Shown in pieces: positions 44,981 to 56,920 of a stretch of 64,000 bases of DNA. The translations under genes and the position numbers were made by a program. Each line of letters starts with the position of its first letter. Position 1 is the first letter of the stretch. This stretch comes from Coleophoma eucalyptorum (Eukaryota > Ascomycota > Leotiomycetes > Helotiales > Dermateaceae). A model generated the notes under the pieces. That model was not told the origin of the DNA. It saw only the letters and a list, made by a program, of their open reading frames with translations, and searched no databases. The stretch spans positions 124,001-188,000 of the forward strand of contig JALRME010000010.1 of NCBI GenBank assembly GCA_026120035.1, written 5' to 3'.

Positions 44981-45654
44981 GAAAAAGAAAAAAGACGAAG
45001 AAAAAGAGGCTTTCCGTCATTCAGCCCAATCATTGAGACTTGCTCGACATATACCTCACATGGTGGACCAGTTCTCATTTGACTCTCGATCCCCCTGCGC
45101 CAGGCTCTGACCACTCATGGGCTATGACAGATCGTTTGCGCCTCGTCGCTAAGAATCTGGGGAAGGGAGGGAGGGCTGACAGGTCTTCTTTTCTTCCCCT
45201 GCTTCGAGCGCTTGTTGTTTGCCTCTTGTCCCATCATGTCTGTAGTGCTGCCAAAGAATAGGAACAAAGTCTAGCCTCGCATCCTTAGTATACGCCTCGA
45301 ATAGCCTTAAGCTGTCAAGTGAAACAGAGGCATTGTTAGGTGTGAACCAAAATTTCATATAAGTAAGGTAACCCAGATACCGTGGGATTTTGCTGTAATT
45401 CATCATTATCCAGTCGGCTTTGTTTGCTGCCTTGCATCGGGCCAAGGCTGGGAAGTCGAGTTGTTCTGTTTGTTGACATTCCATTATTTATTCCTCTTGT
45501 TCACGCTATACAGCAAACCACCCTCTTTTCTATCCAACTTCCACATCTACACTCCTTGCTGAGATCTGATTGATATCTCTTTACCCACTCTACTTTTTCT
45601 GTTTCCTTTTATCACAAACACTCTCTTCATTCCCTAACCTCGAGGACATCAACC
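44411..45654. other. Intergenic region upstream of the AA9 gene
   Basis: About 1.2 kb between tandem plus-strand genes. It contains the HSP10 3' flank, a GAT microsatellite and, at the right end, the pyrimidine-rich leader of the AA9 gene. No gene is supported. Confidence 0.5.
44948..44979. repeat. GAT trinucleotide microsatellite, about 10 units
   Basis: Ten uninterrupted GAT units followed by an A/G-rich run, in non-coding DNA between HSP10 and the AA9 gene. Confidence 0.95.
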
Positions 45655-47388
45655 ATGCAGCTACTTTCCCTCATTCTCGCTTTTGCGGCTATTCAGATAG
45701 CTGCTGGTCATACTGTCTTTACTACCCTCTTCATCAACGATGTTGATCAGGGCGATGGAACCTGTGTTCGCATGCCAAAAACCCCCGATAATGCTACCTT
45801 CCCTATAAATGATCTCAGCAGCGACGCGATGGCCTGTGGTGAGTTCTGCACTTGAGACTAATCAGGGCTATCCTTTACGAAATACATCGCTAATGACTTC
45901 AGGTTACGATGGTACTAAAGGAGTGGCACGAGTCTGTCCTGTTGATCAATCCTCCAAGCTCAGTTTCCTCTTCCGCGAGTGGGCTGACGGATCTCAAGGA
46001 GGTGCCATTGACTCCTCTCACATGGGACCCTGTGCAGTTTATATGAAATCCGTAGCATCAGCTACAGACGATACTGCTGTTGGCGATGGCTGGTTCAAGA
46101 TCTGGGAAGAGACCTACGACGCGACAACCTCTCAATGGTGCACCGACAAACTGATTCAAAACAACGGTCTTCTTTCCGTCGACATCCCCTCTAATCTCGC
46201 TGGGGGTTCATACCTCGTCCGTCCTGAAGTACTCGCTCTCCATGAAGCTGACAAGACGCCTCCTAATCCGCAATTCTATGTTGGCTGCGCTCAGATCTTC
46301 CTCGACTCTACCAGCACCACCAAACCCCAGGATACTGTTAGCATTCCTGGCTATGTCGATATCAGCAATCCATCTGTTCTCTTCAATGTTTGGACTCCAA
46401 AATTTCCTTACCCAAATTTTGGCCCGCCAGTTTACACTGGTTCTTCGGCAGCATCTAACAATGCAAAGCTGAGTGCTGCTAAAAATACGGGCTCGGGAAT
46501 GGTTCAAACCGAAGGCCTTCTCCCGAATAATGCAGTTTTGACAAATGCAAATTGGTGGGGTGTTGAGCTTGATTCATACACCACGCAAGATGGTTGCTGG
46601 AACGTAAGTCTAGATTTCCTTGTCTATTCCTGTCATTGGTTTTACAAGCAATAATACCCGACGATCACTAGTGGGTACCACATTCATGTATCACTGATAT
46701 ACTCTGCATCAGCCTGACCACCAAATCTGTTTGAGAGACACAAGGGCTGTCTTTCCTTGTCACTAGTACGGGACTGGTTGAGGAATTGCAATGCCCTCAA
46801 CCAAAATACTTGACACATTTCAGAACTTGACCTAATAGTGAATCTGTCTAGGCAAGCAAAGCATGCTGGGCCCAATGTACCACTTGTTACGACAGCGCAC
46901 CACCCACTGGGTCCAAGAACTGCGCCATATGGGAAGATAAATGCAACGGTATCGACGACGCTTGTAATGCCAACGACTTTAATGGACCACCAAACAAAGG
47001 TCTGAACCTAAATCCAGCACCTTCAACCTACTCAATCCCTGCCGCGTCCTTGGTCTCGCCATCTATGACTCCAGCCAGCACAAATATCGCAACAACTATA
47101 ACAACTAAGTACATTTCGGCCTCTCCCACGCCATGTCCTACAGATAGTGAAGATGCTGACCTCAGCGTTTCCATCGATGCTACTTGTGGTGGCTCGACCG
47201 GCCTGACTTGTCTCGGAAGTGACTATGGTGATTGCTGCTCCCAGCATGGTTGGTGCGGTAGTTCTTCTGACTACTGTGACGATGGATGCCAGGAGGACTT
47301 TGGAACCTGTAATACGGGCGGCACCTACAGGTCTATGATGAAGAGAGGTGGAACATTAGCGGGCCACATCAAACGCCCGGGATTTTGA
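45655..47388 (+). CDS. Secreted AA9 lytic polysaccharide monooxygenase with C-terminal CBM18
   Basis: Copper enzyme that oxidatively cleaves polysaccharides such as cellulose. Exons 45655-45838, 45903-46603 and 46852-47388 give 473 residues. An 18-residue signal peptide (MQLLSLILAFAAIQIAAG) ends so that His19 becomes the N-terminal copper ligand (HTVFTTLFIND). The second copper histidine is in SSHMGPCAVYM near residue 100, and the axial Tyr in QFYVGCAQIF near 186. After a Cys-rich extra region (CWAQCTTCYDSAPPTG; CNANDFNGPPNKG) and a Ser/Thr linker, residues about 406-449 form a hevein-like CBM18 with eight cysteines (TCGGSTGLTCLG; DCCSQHGWCGSS; YCDDGCQ). The last intron is 248 nt. Chitin binding is inferred from the CBM18 fold. 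AA9 enzymes more often carry CBM1. Confidence 0.92.
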
Positions 47389-48305
47389 GCAAGATCTCGA
47401 TATTGACATAAATTCCTGTCGGAAATCTTCGAACCTTTCATTCTGATCTCTGTCAATATGTCAAAAGCATATTTGCAGCGAACTTCTCCCATACTTCCCT
47501 TATGGAAATATGCGGTATTTCTCCTTCCATCAGCTCCGATTAGGTTTGCGTCTTGTGCACCTATCCGGGAAGATGACAATACAGCATAGCTGATTTTCTG
47601 GAGAATATTTTATCATGTGGAGTTAAGAGCGTAAAAGAATAACGCTTCAAGTAGAAAAAAAATCAAGAAATTAAACCAGACCTTAATCGAATGATATTGT
47701 GGTCAGAACACTGAAGCTTTCTTAAGTCATGATGCCAATAACTGACTGATACTGAGGGGGGAAACAAACCAAACAGCTGAATAAAATGAAAGATAATGTC
47801 ATAAGTAGTAGGTATCACAACTCCATGGCTTTCTTGATCGATTTTTATTGAGGCTAGTTGAGAAATCAACGCATTGTCGTCCTTAAATAATGACACTATT
47901 TGATGGTTTAGACATTGTCGACTGGAGAAGTAAACTCATCTAAGGTATCGTAGTATAGGTAGAAACCTTTGACGATCCAGATTGAATGGTAGCATATACC
48001 TGTGATGGAAAGCAGATGAAAATAGTCGTCAAGAAGTTCACCCATGTAGCAGTCAACGACGCTAAATCGCCAATCTGGGACTAGCCTCAAAATTTCCAGA
48101 AGGTCGCGATTCCAAAGCTCCATCAACAGCCTCATTCGTATCAAGGCCTTTCTGAACGCCAGGTAGCAATTGACAGTTCTGTTGGAAAGCTCTGGTATAC
48201 TGGGGGCGGTACTGCTGTTCTAAAAGTCCTTGACCCTGCGGGCTGCAGCGGACGGCAACAATATCCAGTGGACCTTGAATATTCCGATTTCCTATTACCA
48301 GCACG
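47389..48305. other. Intergenic between AA9 gene and MRP51
   Basis: 917 bp between tandem plus-strand genes; A/T-richer in the left half (47580-47900). It should contain the AA9 terminator and MRP51 promoter. Minus-strand frames here overlap the MRP51 start and are not supported. Confidence 0.45.
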
Positions 48306-49814
48306 ATGGCCTCCAGGACTATGTCACCGGGCGGCGCTCTCCTGCGAAGCTCGAGAGTGTTTGCCATACCTCAAGCTCTTCCACGACCGACTAGTGACCT
48401 CTCTTCCTCTGCAGCTCTAGGTTCAGACACGCAAACCCTACCACATCCTATCCACGCAACCATCACCACTCCCCAGTCTTCCTTGAAGAGAGGTGATTGG
48501 GGTTTTAAGAGACCTCTACCACTACGATCAACCACGAAAACATCGACACCTTTCATCAGGGTAGAAGCAATTGATACCGTTGAACACGTCACCGACTATG
48601 GATCTGCCGCGGACCATACGATAAATCTTCAGAAGTGGCACGAGATGGGTGTACCGATAACAACTCCAACAACCAAGAAATCGACAAGTTACCTGCAATC
48701 TTCAGCTGCACAGCACCCGAAAAGTGTGTTCGAGGGGGAGCTTGACCAAATCGCACCTGTAGCAGGAGAGGCTGCTAAGCCTAATGGCCAAGGTGTGCGT
48801 TGGAAGTTCGCTGGACCATGGATAGCTGGACAGACGGAAGGAGAGTTCAATCGGTACCTACAAAAGACAGTTCGCAAACGGAAACCCGAGTTCCAAAAGT
48901 TCCTTCGAGCAGCATGCGCAGAATCCATGACCAAACAAGCACAAAGAAAGGCTCGGGAACAAGGCGAAGAGTCTGGCGCAGTCACAAAAGCAGAGGACAT
49001 TACCGAAGAGCAATTGCAGAAGTATATTGTTGGCCTACGTGGTGACCGCACTGAGCTTAACAGCCAGATACGAAAATTCCTAGACATGCCTCCACCACCA
49101 ACCGGAGACATGGAAAAAGAGTCCTTCTTGACAGACGATTGGCTCAGTGGAATGTCAAATGGTGGAAAGGCCGATCTCGTCGTTGAGAAAACAGATAGCG
49201 CGTCGCCATATGCTAACTCTGGACCCCCTAAAACTCATCCTTCTGCTGGTCTTTCGTACTTACGAACAGCTGCCCACACTTTCAACCATCCGATGTATGG
49301 TCCACAAGCCTCCCATGCTCCGGTCCAAGCTAGAGTCGTTATGCCTAAGGGAGCATCTACAGGTTCATTTGCTCCAGCTTTGGGTGTGGGTGGATTTGTT
49401 ACAGACCTTCCATCTGGTAGCGATTCATTCGACGTAAAGATGCAACGAAGAGGAAGAAAGGAGAGCCCATTACTGAAGGGTCTCTTTAATATCGAGCCAG
49501 AGAAGGTTGGTGGTTCTAAAGCTTATGTTAAGCCTACCACAGCCAGTATCAATTCTAAGGGACAGGTTATCCTGACCGTCGACGCTGCTGACCCAGAGGC
49601 TGTCAGTGTGTACAAGGGAACAGTAGATGAGATTCCAACTTTGTCTGTCCCACAGTACAGACCCCAACCTTTCTCCAAGCCTGTAACGACCTCAGATGAA
49701 GGCTTTGGCTTGAAGGCATTTGCTGAACCAGGCGCGCTGGAGCAAGGTGCATTGGCTGACTCCGGATCTCTAAAGGAGTTGGGCAAACTCTTGTCGACGG
49801 AAGATAAGAACTAG
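48306..49814 (+). CDS. MRP51: Mitochondrial small-subunit ribosomal protein, MRP51 family
   Basis: Component of the mitochondrial small ribosomal subunit; the yeast homolog also acts with mRNA leader-specific translation. Single exon, 502 residues. The N-terminus (MASRTMSPGGALLRSSRVFA) is basic and Ser-rich like a mitochondrial presequence. The family core is recognised from LKRGDWGFKRPLPLRSTTKT, FIRVEAIDTVEHVTDYGSAA, GVRWKFAGPWIAGQTEGEFN and the TAAHTFNHPMYGPQ region. Assignment rests on remembered family likeness. Confidence 0.85.
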   Translation: MASRTMSPGGALLRSSRVFAIPQALPRPTSDLSSSAALGSDTQTLPHPIHATITTPQSSLKRGDWGFKRPLPLRSTTKTSTPFIRVEAIDTVEHVTDYGSAADHTINLQKWHEMGVPITTPTTKKSTSYLQSSAAQHPKSVFEGELDQIAPVAGEAAKPNGQGVRWKFAGPWIAGQTEGEFNRYLQKTVRKRKPEFQKFLRAACAESMTKQAQRKAREQGEESGAVTKAEDITEEQLQKYIVGLRGDRTELNSQIRKFLDMPPPPTGDMEKESFLTDDWLSGMSNGGKADLVVEKTDSASPYANSGPPKTHPSAGLSYLRTAAHTFNHPMYGPQASHAPVQARVVMPKGASTGSFAPALGVGGFVTDLPSGSDSFDVKMQRRGRKESPLLKGLFNIEPEKVGGSKAYVKPTTASINSKGQVILTVDAADPEAVSVYKGTVDEIPTLSVPQYRPQPFSKPVTTSDEGFGLKAFAEPGALEQGALADSGSLKELGKLLSTEDKN

Positions 49815-50189
49815 ATGCCATACTAGATTGTATATTAAAACGTTTCATCTGGGCATGAAGAGATGTAAAACAGGGTGTATAGTAGACATTGAATATACCA
49901 CTTCTATGTTCATAATTCGGACTATCCAAAAATATTCAAGACATTTTGAGCTTTATAAGAACTTTCTGTAAATCTGGCTTCCCTTCACAGTGATAACTCA
50001 ACCTAACCTCACCAATGCCAAACGCTCGCAAGCATCTCGGTTTCAAATCACGTGCTTTATAGTGGGTCTCCGCCAAGACTTCACGCTAGCCGCTCCCACA
50101 AACTGAATTCGACATTTTCGATCCTCTCTTCTTGCGACAACGACAAATCCTCAACTTCGACACCAACTACCACCCTCAATACAGCCATC
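49815..50189. promoter_or_regulatory. Intergenic between MRP51 and eS17
   Basis: 375 bp with the MRP51 3' flank and the promoter of the ribosomal protein gene. Nothing else is supported. Confidence 0.5.
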
Positions 50190-50745
50190 ATGGGTCGCGT
50201 TCGTACCAAGACCGTTAAGAAGTCCGCCAAGGTCATCATCGAGAGATACTACCCAAAGTTGACTCTCGATTTCGAGACCAACAAGAGAATCTGTGATGAG
50301 ATTGCCATCATTGCCTCAAAGCGTCTTCGCAACAAGGTATGAGAAGAAACTGAAATCTGTGTCCCATGAATCACAGTCTAATTCAATCGACAGATTGCTG
50401 GTTACACCACCCATTTGATGAAGCGTATTCAAAGAGGACCTGTCCGTGGTATCTCCTTCAAGCTTCAAGAGGAGGAGAGAGAGCGAAAGGATCAATACGT
50501 CCCAGAAGTCTCCGCTCTCGACTTCACCCAGAACTCCGAGAGCGGACAGCTCGATGTCGACTCCGAGACCAAGGACCTCCTCAAGAGCCTCGGAGTAAGT
50601 TACCAGCACCTATCGTTTCCATGGCAATCACTAATGGTTATCTCTTTAGTTCGATTCTATCCCAGTCAACGTTGTCGCAGTCTCTCAACAACAAGCCGCC
50701 GAGCGCCCACGTCGTTTCGGAGACCGCCCTCCTCGCAGAGACTAA
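50190..50745 (+). CDS. RPS17: 40S ribosomal protein eS17
   Basis: Cytosolic small-subunit ribosomal protein. Three exons, 50190-50336, 50394-50594 and 50650-50745, give 147 residues, slightly longer than the yeast protein. The start [20 protein letters not shown], then [20 protein letters not shown] and the C-terminal [20 protein letters not shown] identify the family. Introns are 57 and 55 nt, both with consensus splice signals. Confidence 0.97.
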
Positions 50746-51564
50746 TTTCGCGGTGTCTTGCTACGAAGAAAAAAAAGGATTTTTATGGTTACGGATGGCA
50801 TGGCATGGATCTGGATGCTTCTGGGCGTATTGCTGGCTGTTTCATACTAGATCAATGTGAGATGATATCCCACCAAGGTGTCGCTGATTCTCTTCGGAGA
50901 TGACGCTTGATTGCCATTCCCCATTGCACTTCGTGACATGCTGCCACAGCAAGCGATGTTGAGTTCTTACTGAAGAATGTCTATTGCTGTTTGATTTACA
51001 CAGTTCCTACATGAATTTGGGCAATGGTCGATTTGAATTCTAATCTAAGGCTATGTGCTCCTTTTGAAGGGTGGTCATATATCGGCCTTACCCTTTGCAC
51101 AAGAAGTACCTACTCTTCAGGAACTGTGATCCTGCTGAGCCATATGAAACTTTTCAATACCCTCGTCTATCTATCTTCAACTCTATACCTAGTATCTGGT
51201 AAATTAGTATGACAGACCTATTCCTCCAGTCAACCTTGTAGGACTTATATCCAAGGCTGCGAGGCAGTCTAACTTTTATAGTACTGAGCCCTGAATGTTT
51301 GTAGCAAGTTCAACACCACCTCCATTCAGGTGTTGTGTAAAGCATGATGAAGGCGCATCCTGCTGATAAATATAAGTATGCCGCAGAGGCACTCGCATCG
51401 TATAGGCATATTCAGAATAACAGGCATTTAAATCACACCCGTCCAAGATCTGCTAGTGAAGTCTTCGAATTACGTGTTGCTCCTGTTGAATTTGCCTGAT
51501 CTGGGTATCAAAATTATGCTTTTCCATGCCATGCCATCCATGCCACCAACGCCGATAAATGCAA
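50746..51564. other. Convergent intergenic region, eS17 and RTR1
   Basis: 819 bp between convergent genes. It carries the eS17 and RTR1 3' untranslated regions. No coding or RNA feature is supported. Confidence 0.5.
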
Positions 51565-52440
51565 TTATAACCAGTCATTACCAGTATCTTCGTCCATATC
51601 GTCTCCCCTCTGATATTGCTGTCCAGTGCCAAAGCTTATAGTGTGGCCCTCAACACTCAAATGCATATTATCCAAGCGACCACTCAGGTCGCCTTCCATC
51701 GATGGAGGCTCTGCAGGTCGATGTACATCCTTTTCTCGGATCATGACATCTACCTTTCCTTTCTCAGCCGCCATACCTCGATCGCCTCTTTCAATAGCCA
51801 GATCAGAAGCGCCTTGCTTCTTCGTTTCATCTTTAGATAGGCTGAGCTTCTCTAGATCTGCGGCAGCTTGTTCTGCTTCAGACTTCGGTTCATCCAGAAG
51901 ATCGATTTTTGCACTGAACGCTGGACCTCGTTCCCATGCAGGAGTCTCGCTCAACTGCACTCTGACGTATAGGGCCCGCTTGGCACAGTCCTGGGAACAC
52001 CACTTTTCTAACTCTTCCCTCTTCAGGATCTTGAAATCCTTTGCCTTGCCGGATGCTCCGACCAGCCTGTACTCGCCACCCTTCCCATCCTTGAGCCTCG
52101 GTCTCGGGCACAGCGCATAGCCACAGTTCTCATTGATATTCCTCTCTTGTAACATCTCGTCGTAGTTGCTAGGTTGGAATAGCTCGAGCAGTCTTTTGAA
52201 GGTTTGTGTGTCTGAGGGAGATGGGTTGGAGGCGTTGTACGACGGGCCTCTTACAAGGGGGAAATCGATGAGTTCTTCGGTCGAGAGGAGAATCTCAAGC
52301 TCGATATCTTTCCGCTGCTGAATGAGATTCGCATGGTAGAGGGCGATTTCGCGATTGCGCTCCTCTTGAGAGCTTGTATGCGCGGGGTATGGATAAGGCG
52401 TCTTCTTGAGGATAGACTTGGGTGTTCTGGCCGCGGCCAT
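51565..52440 (-). CDS. RTR1: RNA polymerase II CTD phosphatase RTR1/RPAP2 family
   Basis: Removes CTD phosphate (Ser5/Tyr1) during elongation and aids polymerase II import, by family knowledge. Single exon, 291 residues. The RTR1-type zinc finger is visible: ERNINENCGYALCPRPRL supplies the first cysteine pair and ELEKWCSQDCAKRALYVRVQ the second, spaced by about 45 residues. The N-terminus is MAAARTPKSILKKTPYPY, the middle acid-rich, and the C-terminus ends with an acidic DDMDEDTGNDWL. It is divergent from BBC1. Confidence 0.9.
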   Translation of the reverse strand: MAAARTPKSILKKTPYPYPAHTSSQEERNREIALYHANLIQQRKDIELEILLSTEELIDFPLVRGPSYNASNPSPSDTQTFKRLLELFQPSNYDEMLQERNINENCGYALCPRPRLKDGKGGEYRLVGASGKAKDFKILKREELEKWCSQDCAKRALYVRVQLSETPAWERGPAFSAKIDLLDEPKSEAEQAAADLEKLSLSKDETKKQGASDLAIERGDRGMAAEKGKVDVMIREKDVHRPAEPPSMEGDLSGRLDNMHLSVEGHTISFGTGQQYQRGDDMDEDTGNDWL

Positions 52441-53364
52441 TGTGCTTGTGTTGGATCCAGATGTCCTCGTATCGATTTGTGTCAGATCTCGGGACGTTCG
52501 TTTCTGAACAGCAAAGAACGGTTCATCACTTCTTTTACTTCTAGACGTTTGGAACGTTCTTGTTATACCTTGTTGCCATGAGGCAGACCAGAGCTAATGA
52601 CAGAAAAGTGACTAAGCGAATTGTTTGATAGCCTCGCCTGATATTGTGATATTGTATCAGATGAAATAGCTGTTTGGGTTGGCCAAGTGAGATGAACCCA
52701 CGTACTGATAATAGGGCGCCTTGTGACTTGTCAGAAAGCTCTTTCGTCTTTGATTTTGCCTGGTCGGTTCTAAAAGTGATATAAATATATATACAGAATA
52801 GCAGTCCAAGATATAAAGATTGTGTCAAGCTCCAGAGGGAAGTCGTTAATAAATCCGATGGCGTAGCTCTATCACCAACCTCGGTCAGCAATGATCCCTG
52901 CAAGCCACCTACACAGCGCCTCCGTCTCGAGTGAATGTCCCTCACACTGCCACGCCTCTATCATGCAATGATCCAGAGCATCCGGTCTGCTTGCGTCTTT
53001 TCAATCTACAAAGTTAAGGGCATCTCTCTGGAAAGAATCGGACGTGGTAAGCTTCTCGAATACCCACTGCCTTGCCAACTTTAGCCCTCTGTCGTCACAA
53101 GCTCCGTTTCGACTTGTCGGAGATTCATGCGTGGAGAACTGACGTCGTAGGCAGATATCGTTCTTACCTCCAGACGTCCCAGGCCTATTTCGTAGAGCCT
53201 ACAATCGCAATCGCACATAACCTGCACAAACTTCGGATTGTTAATCCTCTCCTCAAGCCCCACGTCTGGGCAGCTACTGAAGCCATATTGTTTTGTTACA
53301 TGAGGGGTGGCTGTGAGCCGTGAAGTCAATCCCTGATTTACGACCAACTATCTACCCGCTCATA
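52441..53364. promoter_or_regulatory. Divergent intergenic region, RTR1 / BBC1
   Basis: 924 bp between divergent starts. Open frames of 80-134 codons occur on the minus strand but lack an ATG start or known motif. It should contain both promoters and leaders. Confidence 0.45.
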
Positions 53365-56300
53365 ATGTCTGCTCCACCCTTCAAAGTGAAGGCAGTGTAC
53401 GAATATACTTCTCCACACGACGATGATCTTCACTTCCCGAATGGCCAGATCATTACGGTCCTTGAGGAGGAAGACGAGGACTGGTACGTGGGGGAATATG
53501 TGGATGCCTCTGGTACCAAGCAGGAGGGCCTGTTTCCTAAAAACTTCGTTGAGAAGTATGAACCAACGGCACCTCCAAGGCCAACACGCACCGCTCGTCC
53601 AAAGAAGGAGGTAGAGCCAGAACCAGCGGTGGCAGATCCAGTACCTGAACCGGAGATTTCTCACTCAGAGCCAGCCCCCAAAGAAGTAGCTGCACCGGAG
53701 CCCGAGGAAGAGGCAGAAGAGCCTCGGATATCTCCAGTTGTACAAGAACCACCTCCTCCAGCTCCTAAAGCTGAGATCGCACCTGTTCCAAAGCCCGCAG
53801 AGCCTGCGTCACCGCCCATCACGTCATCTGCTCCCAAAGCAGCTCCGTCGTCGAAACCCGCAGCTCCCCCACCTGTATCCGAAAAACCAAGTGGTAATTC
53901 ATTTCGGGATCGTATTGCGGCTTTCAACAAGGCTGCACCGCCTCCTGCGCCTTTCAAACCGGGAGGGCTAGGATCGGGAAGTTCTAACTTCATCAAGAAG
54001 CCCTTTGTTGCACCACCTCCAAGCAAGAATGCTTATGTACCACCGCCTCGTGAACCTGCTCCGCAGAAGATTTATAGAAGGGATGAGGACCCCGAGATTG
54101 CTGCTAAGGAGTCAGAAGACCGAGAGTTGGCGGAGAAGGCCGGATTGGCACCCGCAAACAATGAGGATGCCGAGGAAGAACAACCAAAACCGACGAGCTT
54201 GAAGGAGCGAATTGCACTTCTGCAAAAGCAACAAATGGAACAAGCAAACAGACATGCGGATGCCGCTGCGAAGAAGGAGAAACCAAAACGTCCTGCGAAG
54301 AAGCGCACCGACTCTCAAGGACCTCCTGAATCGGAAGGTGAGATAGCTGGGATCGAGAGACAAGTTACTGGAGATACAGTCGGCAAAAGATCCATGGATT
54401 CTGCACGTGAAGAATCAGCTCCTAGGATCGCACCGAGACGCAAATCGTCTACCCGTCCAGCCATACCTATACCAGTTAGCGATCCAAGGAAGAGCTTTGG
54501 GGACGGCAATGAGGCCGACATGTCTGGCGCTGGTGAGACAACAGAGGAGCCTGAAGATATGTCTGACGAAAAACCGAAGAGCAGACCTGCACCCCCAGCT
54601 CGAGCTCCAACGCACGAACCAGATGTTGGCGAGGAAGAAGGTGCCATTGAAGAAGAGGAGCCATTGGAGGAAGAAGAGGAGGAAGAAGAGGAAGATGATG
54701 TAGATCCTGAAGTGCGACGAAAGGAGGAGTTGAGAGCACGAATGGCAAAAATGAGCGGCGGTATGGGCATGCACGGCATGTTCGGCGGAGGTATGCCGAT
54801 GCCCATGCCTATGTCAGCACCAAAGAAGAAGAAGCCAAGCGTCTCTAGTGAAAGGAAAGCAGTCGATGAAGGAGAAGAAGCAAACCCTAGTGCTCGAGCA
54901 CCACCAGTGCCTATGATTCCTCTTCCAGGCCTATCGCGAACAAAAACCTCGGAGCTTATGGACAGAGAAGAAGATCATGCTCCAGTCACCTCAGCTCGGG
55001 CAGCTGAGGAGCTTCCAGATATTGAGGACGTTGTAACCCAAAGTAGTCCACAATCAGGTACGTATCGCATCCGTACTGCGGTAGAATCATATGTTAATCC
55101 GACGACAGTTTCCTCACATGAGGCAGGTGGTGCTCCACCAATTCCAAGTGGAAGGCCAGCCCCTCCGCCTGTTCCCAAAGACAGTAAGTGTTTAACTTTG
55201 TTACCTTTACAGATTGGAATTAACGCAGTCAGCTCGACCTGCAGCTCCACCATCCATGCCCATTTCTCCAAGCCCTGGATCCGAGTCTGACGACGAGATG
55301 TCTGTGAGGACACAAAGACTCTCTCTTGCAACGCCCACTGCGGATCGTCCACCACCACCTCCCAGGCCTTCAGATTCATCCCCACGTTCGCCCACTTCAA
55401 AGCGTGGCTCAATTTTTGGAGCAGATCCAACTTCTCCAACTGAATCCACTCCAAATAGACGGGCTAGTCGCGTACCACCAATTCCAGGTGCTGCTCTTGC
55501 ATCCCCCGTAGTACGCGCCCCTCCTCCACCTCCACCTGGCGCTCTAAGTAGAACGTCTACGGGAGATCAGAGACCTCCACCTCCAGCGCCGCCCGTGCCA
55601 CAGCAAGAAAGTGAGGGAGAGGTCACTGAGTATGACGGGGATTATGATACAGACATTGCTCCTACAGCTCCACACAAGGATGCTCTGAAGTCATCGAAAG
55701 ATGAGGAAAGTACTCTATCTAGATCACCAGTACACTCCCCGACAACTGCTCCGCCGCCATTGCCTCCTGTAGCAGCGCCTAGAGCTGTGCCACCACCTCT
55801 TCCATCTCAACCACCGCCACCCACGCGTCAGTCAGTTGATATGCCAAGAGCTGCTCCTCCACCACCGCCTCCTGCCTCTGGCCCGACCTATGATGAGGAT
55901 GATGGAGAGTATGATCCATACAACTATACAGCACCTAAGATTATTTCCCCCTCGTTGGGCACTCCCACTCCTCGAACTGAGCGAAATGAGGAAGACCTCT
56001 ACGGCGCATCGCCTCCAAGATCATATGCTTCACCGCCCCCTCCTTCCCGAGACGCTGCCCCACCACCAAAGCAGCCTCCTCGAAAGTCGACTGATATGCA
56101 ACGTGGTACTGTGCCAAGAAGGTCTGTAGATCTTAGCAGAATGTCAATGGATTCTGGATATGTCGCCAATGACGTTGATCTTGCTCAGAGCTCGGTTTGG
56201 TGGACACAGCCAAATGGTATTCCTCCAGCGTTCCAGAACAGGAAAGACCTGCTTTATGAATCCGAACAAGCTACATCAAAGCGGGACGGTATTGTAACGA

Positions 56301-56920
56301 AAGATGTTTACGTCCTTTTCCAAGATTATTCTCAGACCATTATAACTATCAAATTTGATCCTCAGAATCCATCGGATGCCGCTCTTGAGCAACGACATGA
56401 GCAACCTCCTTCTCGCTTACGACAGGATCAACTTGAGCAGGCACATGAACAATTTGGTCGTAAGGTTTATGAAGCTGTAACAGCAAAGCAGAACACTATT
56501 GTGGGCGATGGAACTCCTCAGGGGCTAATTCAGGAACTGCTCAAACCATTTGCTGACGCCTTACTTCCTGTCGGCACAAGAGCTTACGGAGCTCTTGTCT
56601 ATGGTAACTTGGCAAATGCTTCAACCCAGCAAAATGACGAGATCAGACCTGGAGACATCATCACTTTGAGGAATACCAAGTTTCAAGGTAAGCATGGCCC
56701 GATGCATGCAAAATACAGTGCAGAGATTGGGAAGCCCGATCACGTCGGAGTAGTTGCTGAGTGGGATGGCACTAAGAAAAAGGTGCGAGCCTGGGAGCAG
56801 GGTCGTGAGAGTAAGAAGGTCAAGTTGGAAAGCTTTAAGCTAGATGACTTGAGAAGTGGAGAGGTTAAGATCTGGCGAATCATGCCACGAAGCTGGGTTG
56901 GATGGGAGGGTCAAAATTAG
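53365..56920 (+). CDS. BBC1: SH3-domain actin-patch protein, BBC1/MTI1 family
   Basis: Negative regulator of WASP/myosin-I driven actin assembly at endocytic patches in yeast. Exons 53365-55183 and 55233-56920 give 1168 residues. An N-terminal SH3 domain covers about residues 6-68: FKVKAVYEYTSPHDDDLHF, EEDEDWYVGEY and EGLFPKNFVEKYEP. The middle 850 residues are Pro/Glu/Ala-rich with many polyproline runs and an acidic block. The C-terminal conserved domain (about 930-1168) includes SSVWWTQPNGIPPAFQNRKD, HEQFGRKVYEAVTAKQNTIV, RAYGALVYGNLANAS, RPGDIITLRNTKFQGKHGPM and DHVGVVAEWDGTKKKVRAWE, the BBC1/AIM3 papain-like fold. I selected the acceptor at 55232 because the nearer one at 55212 runs into a stop. 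Confidence 0.92.

Noticed and set aside
48062..48367. 101-codon minus-strand frame
   Set aside because: Antisense to the MRP51 start and leader.
52541..52945. 134-codon minus-strand frame with two hydrophobic segments
   Set aside because: First codon is GTG, no ATG near it, and no family likeness; lies in the RTR1/BBC1 promoter region.
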